Source: Lathyrus oleraceus
Lineage: Eukaryota > Streptophyta > Magnoliopsida > Fabales > Fabaceae
NCBI RefSeq assembly: GCF_024323335.1
Contig: NC_066581.1
Coordinates: 31,306,699-31,370,698, forward strand
Direction of reading: 5' to 3'
DNA: 64,000 nt
Positions 1-10,966 of this stretch are shown here, one piece after another; position 1 is the first letter of the stretch, and the number at the start of each line of letters is the position of its first letter. The translations under genes and the position numbers were made by a program. A model generated the notes under the pieces. It did not search any database. It was not told the origin of the DNA and saw only the letters and a list, made by a program, of their open reading frames with translations.

Positions 1-972
1 CTTCAACTTCTCACCTCCAAGTTTGAAAATTTAAGGATGAAAGAAGATCAAAACATTCATGAATTTCACATGAGTATCCTTGAGATTGCTAATGCTTCAA
101 GAGCCCTGGGAGAGAAGATGACAGATGAAAAACTAGTAAGAAAAATACTTAGGTCACTCTCTAAGAGATTTGCGATGAAGGTGACTGCCAAAGAAGAGTC
201 TCAAGACATCTCCAACATGAGGGTAGATGAGCTAATTGGATCCCTCCAAACCTTTGAGATGGGATTAATGATGGAACTGAAAAGAAAAGCAAGAGCATTT
301 CCTTCATATCCAACATAGAAGAGGAAAATAGTCAAGATATGGATAAAGAATGGGCCAATGAAGTTGCAATGCTGGGGAGACAGTTTAACAGATTGTTAAA
401 GAAAATGGATGTAAGATCCAAGGCAAATGTCAAGAACATCTCATCTGACATCAGCAATGAAAGAAGAGTAAGGCCAGAGGAGAAGCCCAAAGAAGGAAAA
501 GAAGTAAAGTGTTATGAATGTGATGGGTATGGACACATTAGAACAGAGTGTGGAACCTACCTCAAGAAGCAAAAGATGAGTCTTGCTGCCACCTGGTCAG
601 ATGAGAGTGATACAGAGGAGGCTGCAAATCTTGGGATTGCTTTGACAGGAAGATATGGGGATCTGATGAAGACTCAAGTGATGGTGAAGTAACCTTTGAG
701 GAATTGGCCTCTACCTACAGAGAGCTGTGTCATAAAAGTGTAGAGCTAAGCAAGCAGGTTTTAAACCAGAAGAAAGAAATAACTCAACTTGAAAATGAGA
801 AGGTAGAATACTTGGAAACCATCTCCAAATTGAAAACAGAAGTTGTGGGTCTGAAGGACAAGCTAGATGAAAGTCAACAAGTTGAGAGCCAGAAGATAGT
901 ACAACTGGAGAATGAAAAGGCAGAACAGGTGGAAACCATCTTCAAGCTAAAACCTGAAGCCATGCTCCTAAA
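1..972 (+). pseudogene. gag: Sirevirus gag, first part (UBN2-type gag, zinc knuckle, coiled coil)
   Basis: The translation continues the copia-type gag polyprotein seen more completely in S2 (from 31491). Three frames must be followed: one from the window start to about 266, a second to about 660 and a third to 972. A one-base loss near 266 is visible against S2, so the gene has at least two frameshifts. A zinc knuckle C-x2-C-x4-H-x4-C lies at 510-551. After it comes an acidic stretch and a heptad-rich, Glu/Lys/Leu coiled coil (about 704-960). The protein would form the particle and bind RNA. The frame is then split by the solo Ogre LTR at 973 and resumes at 5676 in the same frame once one copy of the target duplication is discounted. 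Confidence 0.88.
968..972. repeat. Target site duplication CTAAA, left copy
   Basis: The five bases CTAAA precede the TG terminus of the LTR at 973 and recur directly after its CA terminus, at 5671-5675. This is the insertion footprint of the Ogre element that left the solo LTR. Confidence 0.93.
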
Positions 973-2094
973 TGTAAGACCCCAATTTTGTCCCTAAGAT
1001 CCCTCATGGCATCATATCATATCATTGCATTGCCTCAAGGATCATTGGACACCTTGCTTCCTTCCCTGTGGGTGGGATATTTCTTTGAGAGTGGTTCTTG
1101 ATCACCAAGCATTGCTTGCATTTGTATATCATTGCTTTTCTTTTAATCACTAACCAAAATGTACAAAAATATGTCATCTAACATTTGTCTTGCAGCTTAA
1201 GCAGTCAACAGTCAAGGCAATTCAAGTAAATCTTGTGTGTAAGACATGAAGTTTCCATTGAGATATGGATCATTTGATCATTTCGTCGAGCTTATGTGAG
1301 CTATAGGTTCATTTTGGAGCAAATTCCCAAGTGGCAAAGGCCCCAAATTCATCAGGACATTTTTAGGTCATCTAAGGACCAATGCAGTCAACTGAAAACT
1401 CAATTGTAGGTTTTGAGTGTGGAAATTGAGTTTCTTCATCCCATTCATGTTCAAATCATGCTTATTCATCATTTCAAAGATCAAGGTTGAAGAATTTGAA
1501 GTCAAGTCAAAAGTTTCCAAAAATGGAAAGTGACATATAATTTCAACTTTCCAAAAATGGCAAGTTTTTGATCCAACTTCAACTCAACTTTCCAACAACA
1601 AATAAGCTTCAAATGAAATTTTGTCCAACATGAAAGTTGAAGATCTCTCTCTCCCATTTTCAAAAAGTCCAAGATCATGAGCATCTGATGAATGGTTGAG
1701 GAGATATGATCCAATCATTGCCAAGTGTGCTTGGAACTTCAAATGGCCATATCTTTTGATTCATAACTCCAAATTTGGTGGTTCTTTTTGCATTTTGCTT
1801 CTCATGACATGAGCTTTTCAAAACATTCACCACATTGCATGAATTGTTATCACATGATCATTTGTTAATCCATGCCTTTTTTGGAGGGAAAATGCAAAAT
1901 TCAAAAATGGTGCATCATGGGAACTTTCTACCATTGCCACTGGGTTTAAAAAATGATTTTAAGTGACTTTGATCAAGGAAATGGTACTATTCACGTGGGT
2001 TTCCTACATGCACCATGCATTTTTGAGAATTTGCAAAACACCTTATTTCCATTAACCAAGTTAAGTATGGATTAGCAATGTGATTAAGAAAGCA

Positions 2095-2102
2095 TATAAA
2101 TA
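2095..2102 (+). promoter_or_regulatory. Putative TATA box of the solo Ogre LTR
   Basis: TATAAATA lies 1.12 kb into the LTR. The LTRs of A, B and I carry the same motif upstream of their R/U5 part, which supports it as the retroelement promoter. No transcript evidence is available here. Confidence 0.55.
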
Positions 2103-4349
2103 CCTAAATCTAACAGAATTTGAAAGAGGTTAATCATTTTTCACCATTTCAAGATCCAAATTCTCTCTCCCTCCAAAATTTTCTCTCATTCATAATTCAA
2201 ATTTTTTCCAAATAACATTGCAATTTTATTTCATATTCTTGTTCTCTGGTGTGAATTGAGTGCAGATCAAGTGTTAGATTGTTGAATTCGAGCAAGAATT
2301 GTGCATAGCAAGCTCATGAAGGTGAAGATGGAAATTCTGTTTTGAGCTAGATCCAGCACCTGTCAAGCTTCCTTTTCTTCATCAAACATCATCACAAGCA
2401 TTATAGAGTGGATTTGGATCATTACAAGTTGTGAATCGTGCGAATTCAAGGATCTGCTCTTCAAGAGGTCAAGTTTCTAATCTCTTAATTCTCAAATTCA
2501 TTGCCATATTCTTGTAGATCTTGTGTTCCTGATGATTCTGGTGAAAAAATCACATGAAATGATGCATTATTGAACGAGTTATGTGTGAATAAAGTTTTGT
2601 GCTCCAATTTGTTTTTGCTCGATTCTCTCTTGTTATGATGAATTATGCTTAGCTATTACTTGATCTGTAATCACCATGGAGAGAGCTTCATAATGATGTA
2701 TTTGTTTTGGATTTCTGGAAAAAATTTTTGGAAAGTAGTTACTGTTCATCTTCTTCTTCGTGAAGAAGATGAAGATCTTCATGTTAGCGTCCACAGCTTC
2801 CATTCTAGCGTCCGTTCTGGTTTTGTTAGGGTTTTGTGTGAAACGGCGTCGTTTCAATTAGTTGGCGCGCTCATATTTGAATGTTCACCGAGTTCGATTC
2901 TGGCGCACAGCATTATTCAAATGTTCATTCATTTTATTGTTTTCCCTCCAAATTACATGCTATATGCTTCATTTGATTTTCATTTTTTCTTTCAACTTAG
3001 AAAATGCATAACAAATTGAAAAATGGCTCAAATAATTCCAAATTTTCATTTTGTGTCACACATTTGGTTGATCAACTTGTACAATTTCATTTCCATGCCA
3101 TTTGATCCTTGATGCTTCTGATTTTTTGTATGATGATTGGATTGGATGTGTTGAATGCTCATGATTTTTTCCAGAATTATTTGAATCATTTCTGTTTTGA
3201 TTTGGATTTTTCATTCTCAATGATCAAATGTGAGCTTTGAAATTGTCTTCGATTTCTCTTGCTTGATATATGGCCTTGCTTGATGATTTTGTTGTGATCC
3301 TTTTTAGGACATGTTAATATGTGTTTAAAGTTGCATTGTGTTGAATTTCAGCTCCTGTTTTGAATTTTTTCTTCACCTTTGACCCTAGGCTTTGACCTAG
3401 TGGTTTGTACTTACATGTGAGCTTTGAATTTCAGGTTCAAGCATCCAAATTCCATGGTTAATGTTGCTTCATCATTTGAATGTTGATATTTGTTTTTGAT
3501 TGCTAACATTTGGTTGTTTTGTAGGTTGATGATAAGTCACTTGAGTTTGCCCTCATGGCTTATGTGTTGTACATTGGGATTGTCTGTTTGTTATTGACTG
3601 TTGTCTGTTTGTCTGAGTATTGTACTGATTTGTTTAGTTGTTTACACAGGTACCTAAGTTGCTTTAAGTTCATTTGAACTTTGCTTTGCTTTTGCTTGTG
3701 GTTGGCATACCACTTAGGTATAATCCCTAATCTTCATGTAGTCTGGAAGACCTGTCATGTTATTTTGGCAGGCACCTGTCTGAAGCCCTCCTTAAGAGGC
3801 CATGTTCTTGTTTGTTTATCTTTGTGCCAAGCAGGTAAAGTCCTCTTAAGAGGCAATTGGCAGATAAAAGGGATGTGTAATCCATCCCCTGCTATTCAGT
3901 TGTGCCATTCACTTTGCTCACACCATGTGTTGATGCATTGTGAATAAGAACCCAAGATCTTATAGAGTCAATCATATGTGGAGAAGAGTTCCCTCATTCT
4001 GAACTCCCATAATTTCTATTGATTAAAGCTCTCCCAGGCCAGGGATAAGAGCTATGAGGCATAACCCTCATCTCCATTTCATCTGCTTCACCCTAACTCT
4101 CAATGATAGGGTTAAGAGCTCAAAACACCCATTTCCAGTTGGCTTGTTTGTTGAGGTTGATATGCCCCCTTGACTAAAGCCTAACCTTGTTTGAGCCCAT
4201 TGATTGTGTATAGTGTGTGCTAATTGGTTGCTTGTTGGCTTGTTTGCCCATATGTTCATAATTGTTTGTGTGTGCCTCTGTGCATTACTTTCATCTTTGA
4301 GCATTAATTGTATATCATCTCATGATTTTTGTTCATACTTTGTGACATT

Positions 4350-4745
4350 CTATTTGTCCATTGAGGAGTCAATTGTAAGTCCATTTATTGGCAATTGGTT
4401 CCTGTGATCTGGTAGGAGTTGGGACTAAGACCATTGATTGGCATCCCATTTCCTTGGAGTCGAGTGTAAGACCATTTATTGGCAACTTGTTTCCTATTGC
4501 TTATTGCATTGGTTATTTGTTTCTTGTGAGGAGTCAGACATAAGACCATTGATTGGCCATCTGTTTCCTATGATCATTCTTTGGAGTCGAGTGTAAGACC
4601 ATTTATTGGCAACTTATTTCCTCTTCCTTATTGCATTTGTTCTCTTTGTTTTGTGAGACTAGTGTAAGTCCATAGATTGGCATCTGGTATCCATTTTGGT
4701 TTTGTGAGACTAGTGTAAGTCCATTGATTGGCATCTGGTTTCCAT
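4350..4745 (+). repeat. Degenerate tandem repeat inside the solo LTR (7 units)
   Basis: A core like GTAAGTCCATTGATTGGCAT followed by a TTTCC ending recurs near 4379, 4429, 4471, 4543, 4596, 4668 and 4719. Spacing varies from about 42 to 72 bp because the linkers differ. The array lies in the U5 half of the LTR. Confidence 0.8.
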
Positions 4746-5670
4746 TTATGTTGTTTATCTGTTATTTTGCTTGTTGCCTTTTCCAAAGGAATCACTTGGA
4801 TCATCTACATATGATCTCAAGAGGTGAATACCTAAGAAGTTTTACATCCCTTAACCTCCTACTCTTTTTGTTCTTTAAACCTCCATTTGCATGTTAACCC
4901 AAAACCAAAAACTATTGTGCAAACATTTTCACTTCTTTTCAAATTAGAAACCTAGGCCTTAGACCTTTGATTTTCAAACTTAATTTTCATAATACTTCTT
5001 CTGAATTGAATTCTAATCATACTTTGACTTCATTTTGTGAATATGTCCTAATTGGTTAATTTCACTCATTCAATTGTTTTTGTGGCTCCAGTCCACTTTC
5101 TTGATAAGTTTTCATACATTAGCCATAGATCTCAATTATCTTAGTGGTTGATGTGAATCTCACCTTTTGTCCTTAGTGATTGAATTGTAAGACTTCCTTG
5201 CTTATTATAGGGCATGGTCCCTCACTAGCAAGTTGAAGCTTTTCTCACATGGTGGACTTGTGGTTGTATAGGTTGAGTTTTCTCCCGTGGATAATGAAAG
5301 ACCTTAGGGCTTTTGTTTTTATCCATCCAAACACAAAAATAATAAAAATTGTATATTCTTTTCTCATCCTCCCAATCAATGTTTGCACAATAAATATTTT
5401 CATAAACAATATCTTTTGCAACAATTTGTGAAAAGGGTTCCCTAGGAGTACCTAGGATGCTTTGGGTGCCTAACACCTTCCCTTTGCATAATTACCCCCT
5501 TACCCAGATCTCTGACCTTTCATTAGTTTTCTATGTGTAAAACTTCTTAGGCTTTTGTTCGCTTTTTAGCCATTCCTTTGGATAAATAAAAGTGCGGTGG
5601 CGACTCTATCTTTGTATGCTTTGCTTTTGATTTAGTCAATAAATCATAAAGTGACGAATACACCGCTACA

Positions 5671-5675
5671 CTAAA
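5671..5675. repeat. Target site duplication CTAAA, right copy
   Basis: This is the right-hand copy of the 5-bp duplication flanking the solo LTR. Directly after it the gag reading frame of S1 resumes. Confidence 0.93.
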
Positions 5676-6573
5676 CTCAAAACTAGAAGAGACAACCAAG
5701 TATGTAAGGATGCTAAACAATGGATCTGACTCCTTAGACAAGATTCTCCAATCTGGACTAATCACAGGAGCCAAATCTGGAATAGGATACCATAAATCTA
5801 AGGCTGAAAGTAGTTACACTGGTTGCAAACCTCAAGCTAAACCTAAATACAGCAAGAGCAAGAGCAGTCCTAAGATGTCACATCATATGTCACACCATCA
5901 GAAGAGAAAACAGCAGAAAGGCAAACATCAAAGATGGAGATGTCATTACTGTGGGAAATTTGGACACTCAAGGCCCTTCTGCTATAAGCTGCATGGTTAC
6001 CCTACCCCTGTTCATCAACAGACTCACTATCAACCCAGACCCAAAATGCACAGGCCTATCAACATGAAGCAATGGGTTCCTAAGACTAATGTTACAAGTC
6101 TAACAGCTCACAAAGAAGAGTGGTATTTTGATAGTGGATGCTCTAGACACATGACTGGAAACTCATACTTGATAACTGATCTTCATCCTCATGACTTAAG
6201 CTATGTAACCTTTGGTGATGGAGCAAAAGGTGAAATAAAGGGGATAGGCAAGCTTGAGTGTCCTGGAGCTCCTAAACTTGACAATATTCTACTGGTCAAG
6301 GGCTTGACTTCAAATCTAATAAGCATTAGTCAGCTAGGGGATCAAGGTCTGAATATCATCTTCACTAAAACTGAATGTATGATTATTAACAAAGACAGTG
6401 AAGTAATTATGAAAGGAATCAGGACCAAAAACAACTGCTACATGTGGAGCTCTCAAATGGATGACCCCTCTAAGATGAGTACAACTGCAAGAAGAACCTT
6501 CAAGGGAAAGGAAAAATGTCAGACAAGGATGCTAAGACCTAACCTCAAGATAGAGAAGGTCATGATGGCCTAA
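5671..6573 (+). pseudogene. gag-pro: Sirevirus gag C-terminus and aspartic protease
   Basis: This continues gag after the solo LTR. A basic region is followed by a second zinc knuckle (C-x2-C-x4-H-x4-C, 5941-5982). The copia-type protease follows, with its catalytic Asp-Ser-Gly at 6130-6138 in the usual DSGCSRHMTG context. After the protease the frame runs toward the GAG-pre-integrase region (NNCYMW near 6435) and then stops resembling the family; a stop ends it at 6571-6573. Two zinc knuckles in gag is a known Sirevirus feature. The protease core looks undamaged, but everything from the pre-integrase domain to most of RT is missing downstream. Confidence 0.88.
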
Positions 6574-6993
6574 ACACCTGAACATATGACTGGTGGTATG
6601 AAGTCTGAAGGTAGTGAGAGCTTTGCTGGAATTGAGACACAAGGGACTATGTGTGCAAAGAAAATTGAGAAGATATCAGATGAAAGCAACAATGCTCAAC
6701 CAGGTTGGATGAAATTACTGATAATTATATACAATGTCACACTCGATGCTATGACATTGTATTATGACAACCTGTATGGTACACCTATGTCCAAAGACCA
6801 TATTCAGCACAGTTGGACCAAGTACATTATTTGCTTTCATCACTCATGTAGAAAATATGTGAAAAACAAACTCATAGTTCTACAACATGAAATGCAACTA
6901 ACCAACAGGACTGCAAGGGATTTGTATGATGTCCAACTAAAATATGAAAAGGGAAAATTAGGGGCTTGGTTTCTTGAGAAAATATGGCAATAA
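6574..6993 (+). pseudogene. pol: Remnant of Sirevirus pol: C-terminal RNase H
   Basis: From about 6700 the translation resembles the end of copia RNase H: a TLYYDN motif corresponding to the usual CDN, then a decayed copy of the H-x-R-x-KHI block and the closing leucine/glycine stretch before the stop at 6991-6993. Integrase and reverse transcriptase, which should lie between the protease and this point, are absent. That implies a deletion of several kilobases somewhere in about 6450-6700; I cannot place the exact breakpoint. The terminator is TAA and is in frame with the env-like frame that follows. Confidence 0.7.
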
Positions 6994-8937
6994 ATGTGGA
7001 GTGGAAAAGGTAACAAAAATATTGTCTGCCCAATGAAAAGAAAAAGCCACATTAATAATGAATCATCTCCTAGTATTGGAAATAGTATCTATTTCATTTG
7101 CACGTTCTTCCTGAACACAATTCTTTCCATCTTCATCAAACTACTCAGAGAACCTCTGCTAGGGCAAAGAAAGCTTTCTCAAAAGTTCAACAACATGTCT
7201 CAACATCCATCAACATCTAGCTCAAAACCCTTTCATACTAGAACTTCCTCCATGGAATTTTTAGATGAAGATTTGATGGACGTGACTCCTCTGCGTATGA
7301 TACCAGGTGACGTTCCAGGCTCCCCCTCCATGGCTGGAGCTAAGCAAGGTAACACTCCTGAAAAATCGCATGATAAAGAGGACATGCACTCTACTGATCG
7401 CATCATAAGAAACCTAGTTACTAGAATAATGAATGAAGAGCATGGAGTCAAGGACATTTTTACCCCTCTGTCCAGAAGGGACCCCTCTCCTGAGGTGGAA
7501 ACCCAAGCTGAGAAAGATGATGACTCATCTAAAACAGAAAAGGAAGTAGCTACTGAGGGACTATGTTCTCTTGGAAAAAACTTACCTAGTATGTCCCCTG
7601 ATACTGCTCAGGACATTGAGGAAGAAAGGTCTGAGGAAGAAGATGACACGTTGGTCAATCTTGTGAAAACAAGTGTAGCTAATAGACTGAGAAAAAGGAA
7701 GAGTATGGCTGAGATAAGGACAGGTAGGAAAGAGAAAAGGGTTGCTGGTATAGGTCCCTCCAAATCTTGGAGTAAAGTAGAGGTCAGGAAGAAGAAAGAA
7801 AGTGAAAGTTCTTAATCTGATGAGGATGTCGAATACGATGTCTCAGACATCCCCCCTGTTAAAAGGAAGTCTGTAAAGAAGTCTCCAAACAAAGTGGCTG
7901 CTGTTCATCTTGACAATATCTCTTTTCACATAGAAGGTGGTGCTTCCAAATGGAAGTTTGTGACTCAAAGAAGGGTAGCAGCTGAAAGAGAATTAGGAAA
8001 AGAGGCAAGTGATATAAAGGAAGTCATGGAGTTAATTAAGGCAGCTGGTCTTATGAAAACTGTGACTGCTCTGCCTCAGTGCTATGAGGGGTTAGTCAAA
8101 GAATTCATTGTGAACATCCCTGAGGAGATTTATGAAAGAAGCAGCAGGGAGGGCTGCAAAGTTTTTGTAAGGGGTAAGTGTGTGAAACTTTCACCTACCA
8201 TCATCAACAAGTTCCTAGGGAGAGGAACTGATAGAGGAGTAGATCTAGAGACCACAAACAATGAGGTCTGTAGAGTTATTACAGCTAGCCAAGTTAAGGA
8301 ATGGCCTAGTAGGAAACACCTATCAGCTAGTAAGCTCACTGTTAAATATGCCATTCTGCACAAGATTGGTTCAGCAAATTGGGTACCTACTAATCATGTC
8401 TCTACCATCTCCATTTCCTTTGGAAGAATCATTCATGCAATTGGAACCAAGATAAACTATGATTTTGGGAAATTTATATTTGATCAAACCATCAGACATG
8501 CTTCTACAAATGTTGTGAAGTTACCTATTGCCTTCCCTTCCCTTATGTGTGGGATTATCCTTAGCCAACAACCAGGCATACTCAATACAAATGACATGCC
8601 AAGCAGAAGAAAAACCCCTCTATCCATTCATTATAAGTTGTTTGAGGGAAGTCATATAAATGATGTTGTTATGACATCTGACAGAAGAGAGCCTGCATCT
8701 CAAGGAAGCCTAATTGATCAATTGAAAGATAACTGCAAGGAATTGGAGAAGGGTATGAAGGTGGCCAAGAAAAGAAAAGAAGCTTTGGAAGCTCTTATTT
8801 GTAGCCTGGAAAAAGAGGAGTTAGAGAAGGCTGGTAAGGATTCAGATGGAAAAGCACAATCCAGTGGCAGCTCTAGAAGTTCTGAGTGTTCTGAAGATGA
8901 AGATGAAGGTGAAGGTGATACTTCTTCTTCTGATTAA
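6994..8937 (+). pseudogene. Sirevirus env-like protein, one internal stop
   Basis: This frame starts directly after the pol stop and in the same frame. The first Met in good agreement with the body of the protein is at 7195, just downstream of a hydrophobic stretch (about 7087-7143) that could be a membrane segment. The body is Ser/Glu-rich and low-complexity to about 7890, then a more globular part of about 210 residues, then a Lys/Glu coiled coil (about 8700-8830) and an acidic serine-rich tail ending at 8935-8937. A single TAA at 7813-7815 interrupts it; the frame is otherwise open, giving 580 codons from 7195. In SIRE1 the matching gene is thought to be made by stop-codon readthrough. The true function of these env-like proteins is unknown. 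Confidence 0.82.
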
Positions 8938-9783
8938 TGGTTCCTGCCTGAATTGAAGACTGGGTGGTGTGGTGGAAGCTGGGATGCTGTTTGGAAGGCT
9001 GGTGTCTTGATTGTTTCTTTTTGATTATGTATTTTGTGGCAGTCCTTATTGATGCCTGTTATGTAATATTTAGGGCTCTTAATGAGTTCCTTGAATTTGT
9101 TCATTATCTCAGCTTTCAGCTGTGTATAATGTTGGTGTGTACTTCCTGAATATTTTGTTTTAATATGCTTAATGTTATAACATCTGATCTAACATTCTCT
9201 GCTAGGCTAATAGACATTTATTTTGTCTAATTGGTCACCTTTGGTCAATTTTGACTAAAAAGGGGGAGAAAAGTGCTTGATATGGAAGCTGATGTGTGGA
9301 AGTTGTATGTGGCTGGACAGAAGGACAACTATTATTGAAAGAAGTGCACATGTGCTAAAACAGAATGTTGTTCTGTTTACAGGTGTTTACAGATGTCAAA
9401 GAGGATGTCTGATATGGTGCATAGGTGTTGATGTTGAAGCAGATGTCAGTATGACATTCTGGCTGGTACAGGTACTGGAGTTCAGTAGCTGTTATGATTG
9501 TTGTATGCACTGATTTAGAGGGAGAAGGAGTACCCTTGTGAATTATGCATTTGTGTGTCTTATTATTTGCATCCATAACTAGTAATTCTGTTGTTTGTTG
9601 CACAGATTTAGGGGGAGGAGAAGTACCCTTGTGCATGTGTGTATTACTAGTAGCCATAGCTAGTAATTGTTTTGCTTCTGCTGCTGATTAAACTTCTGTT
9701 ATGTTGTTTAACTGCTGATAGTTTACCTTGTGAACAAAAAGGACAGATATATGCTTTAGCCAATATTTGCCAAAGGGGGAGTT
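8938..9783 (+). other. Sirevirus 3' untranslated region with repeated polypurine tracts
   Basis: No gene is present here. Polypurine-tract-like runs occur at about 9256-9270 (AAAAAGGGGGAGAAAAG), 9514-9528 (AGAGGGAGAAGGAG), 9605-9620 (TTAGGGGGAGGAGAAG) and 9773-9781 (AAAGGGGGA). The last lies just before the 3' LTR and would prime plus-strand synthesis. Several PPT copies upstream of the 3' LTR have been described as typical of Sireviruses. Confidence 0.75.
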
Positions 9784-9870
9784 TGTTGATTCTAAGTGTT
9801 GGCAGCAATTTTGGTAAAACAAAGAGTGTTCACAAGATGTTATATGTGATGTCTTAACATGAGATATCCT

Positions 9871-10120
9871 ATGTACCTGCTGGAGTTCAAGAACATGTGC
9901 ATGCAGGATTGTTTCAGAATGCCACATACAATGACAAGGCTTCTGATATTGGATGTACCTGCTGGAGCTTAAATGAAAGACATGTTCATGCAGGATTGTT
10001 TCAGATGACATACACAATGTCATGACATCTGATATGGCTGTACCTGCTGGAAGTTATAAAAGGAATTATTGGATTATGCAGGATTTTTCCAGGATGTCAG
10101 ACCCGATGTCATGACATCCT
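9871..10120 (+). repeat. U3 tandem repeat (3 units, about 82-86 bp) with palindromes
   Basis: Units begin ATGTACCTGCTGG at 9871 and 9953, with a diverged third at about 10038. Each contains GCAGGAT and a decayed or intact palindrome. Perfect palindromes are ATGTCATGACAT at 10017-10028 and GATGTCATGACATC at 10105-10118. They lie upstream of the TATA box, where enhancer-like repeats would be expected. S2 carries the same array. Confidence 0.8.
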
Positions 10121-10337
10121 GTACACAAAACATTCAGTATGAATGTCTGGTGTTTTGTGATTGCACAATTAATGGCAATCTTTGTATGATTGAAGATATG
10201 GCTAGCCGGCGCATTCAATCATGGATTACAACCAGATTTACTTATTTTCGAAGAAGATCTAAACAGCTGTTATAAAAAGATTTGATTGGAAAATAGATTT
10301 AGGGTTTTCAAGATGTCCAAACCCAGTTGGATGCTTC

Positions 10338-10347
10338 TATATAAAAG
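10338..10347 (+). promoter_or_regulatory. Putative TATA box of the Sirevirus LTR
   Basis: TATATAAAAG stands in the middle of the LTR and is conserved as TATAAAAG in S2 at 30796. A second TATAAAAG at 10055-10062 is a weaker candidate because it sits inside the U3 repeats. Confidence 0.6.
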
Positions 10348-10966
10348 GACTTAGAAAACCTGTTTGTACACACAACCAAGACTGAGCGAAATATAGAGAG
10401 AGATCTAGGGTTTGTGTCTGTTTAGTCGTAAGACTTGTAGGTCATTCAAGTCATCCATTGATGATTGAATTGGACTGATTTGTGGTTGTAATTTGTCACT
10501 CTAAAGCTGTTAAGCAAGAGTGTGTGTCTTCTTGATCAAAGCTTTGAAGCAAGATCAAGAGTGTGTCTTCTTGATTGAAACTGTGAAGTAAAATCAAGAG
10601 TGTGTAAATGAAAAGTATTTTCTTTTCATAGGGGATTGTTGTTTAAAATCACTGGTGTGTGATTGTAAGGGAAGTGAGTGGGTTCTCATATCTAAGAGTG
10701 CTTAGGTAGAAGTTGCACGGGTAGAGATTAGGTGATAAAGACTGTAACTTGTTGAAGTGTACGGAGAGTCTTTGAACTAATTCTATTTTAGTGAATTTCC
10801 TTCCTGGCTTGGTAGCCCCCAGACGTAGGTGAGTTGCACCGAACTGGGTTAACAATTGCTTGTGTTATTTGCTTTACCATTTCATTTTTGTTTATCCATT
10901 GTGTTTTACCAGATATTAGTGTCGTGACATTACTTTCGACATCTTATATCTGATACCAGAATTTCA

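Larger units (their letters stand above)
973..5670 (+). mobile_element. Solo LTR of an Ogre-like Ty3/gypsy element
   Basis: The segment starts TGTAAGACCCCAATTTTG and ends CCGCTACA, the same termini (allowing substitutions) as the LTRs of elements A and B on the other strand. Its 4698-bp length fits Ogre LTRs, which are among the longest known. It is bounded by CTAAA duplications and has no internal region, PBS or coding sequence, so it is a solo LTR produced by recombination between the two LTRs of a former full element. Open frames inside it, for example 2645-3019, have no recognisable domain and are treated as chance. Confidence 0.93.
1..10966 (+). mobile_element. Sirevirus-type Ty1/copia element S1 (left end outside window)
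   Basis: In order along the + strand the sequence shows gag with two CCHC zinc knuckles, an aspartic protease, a remnant of RNase H, an env-like frame, several polypurine tracts and a 3' LTR. That order, the env-like gene after pol and the repeated polypurine tracts are hallmarks of Sireviruses (SIRE1/Maximus group) in established knowledge. The first window bases match S2 from about position 31860, so roughly 370 bases of gag plus the leader and 5' LTR lie outside. Integrase and most of RT are deleted and a solo Ogre LTR sits in gag. It cannot move on its own. Confidence 0.9.
9784..10966 (+). mobile_element. 3' LTR of Sirevirus S1
   Basis: This 1183-bp LTR begins TGTTGATTCTAAG and ends CCAGAATTTCA. 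It matches the 5' LTR of S2 (30242-31423) almost base for base along its whole length, with only a few differences per hundred bases by eye. The following five bases, CTAAG (10967-10971), would be one copy of its target duplication; the partner is outside the window. Confidence 0.93.

Noticed and set aside
2645..3019. 124-codon open frame in the solo LTR
   Set aside because: It lies across LTR sequence, shows no known domain, and LTRs of this size have such frames by chance.
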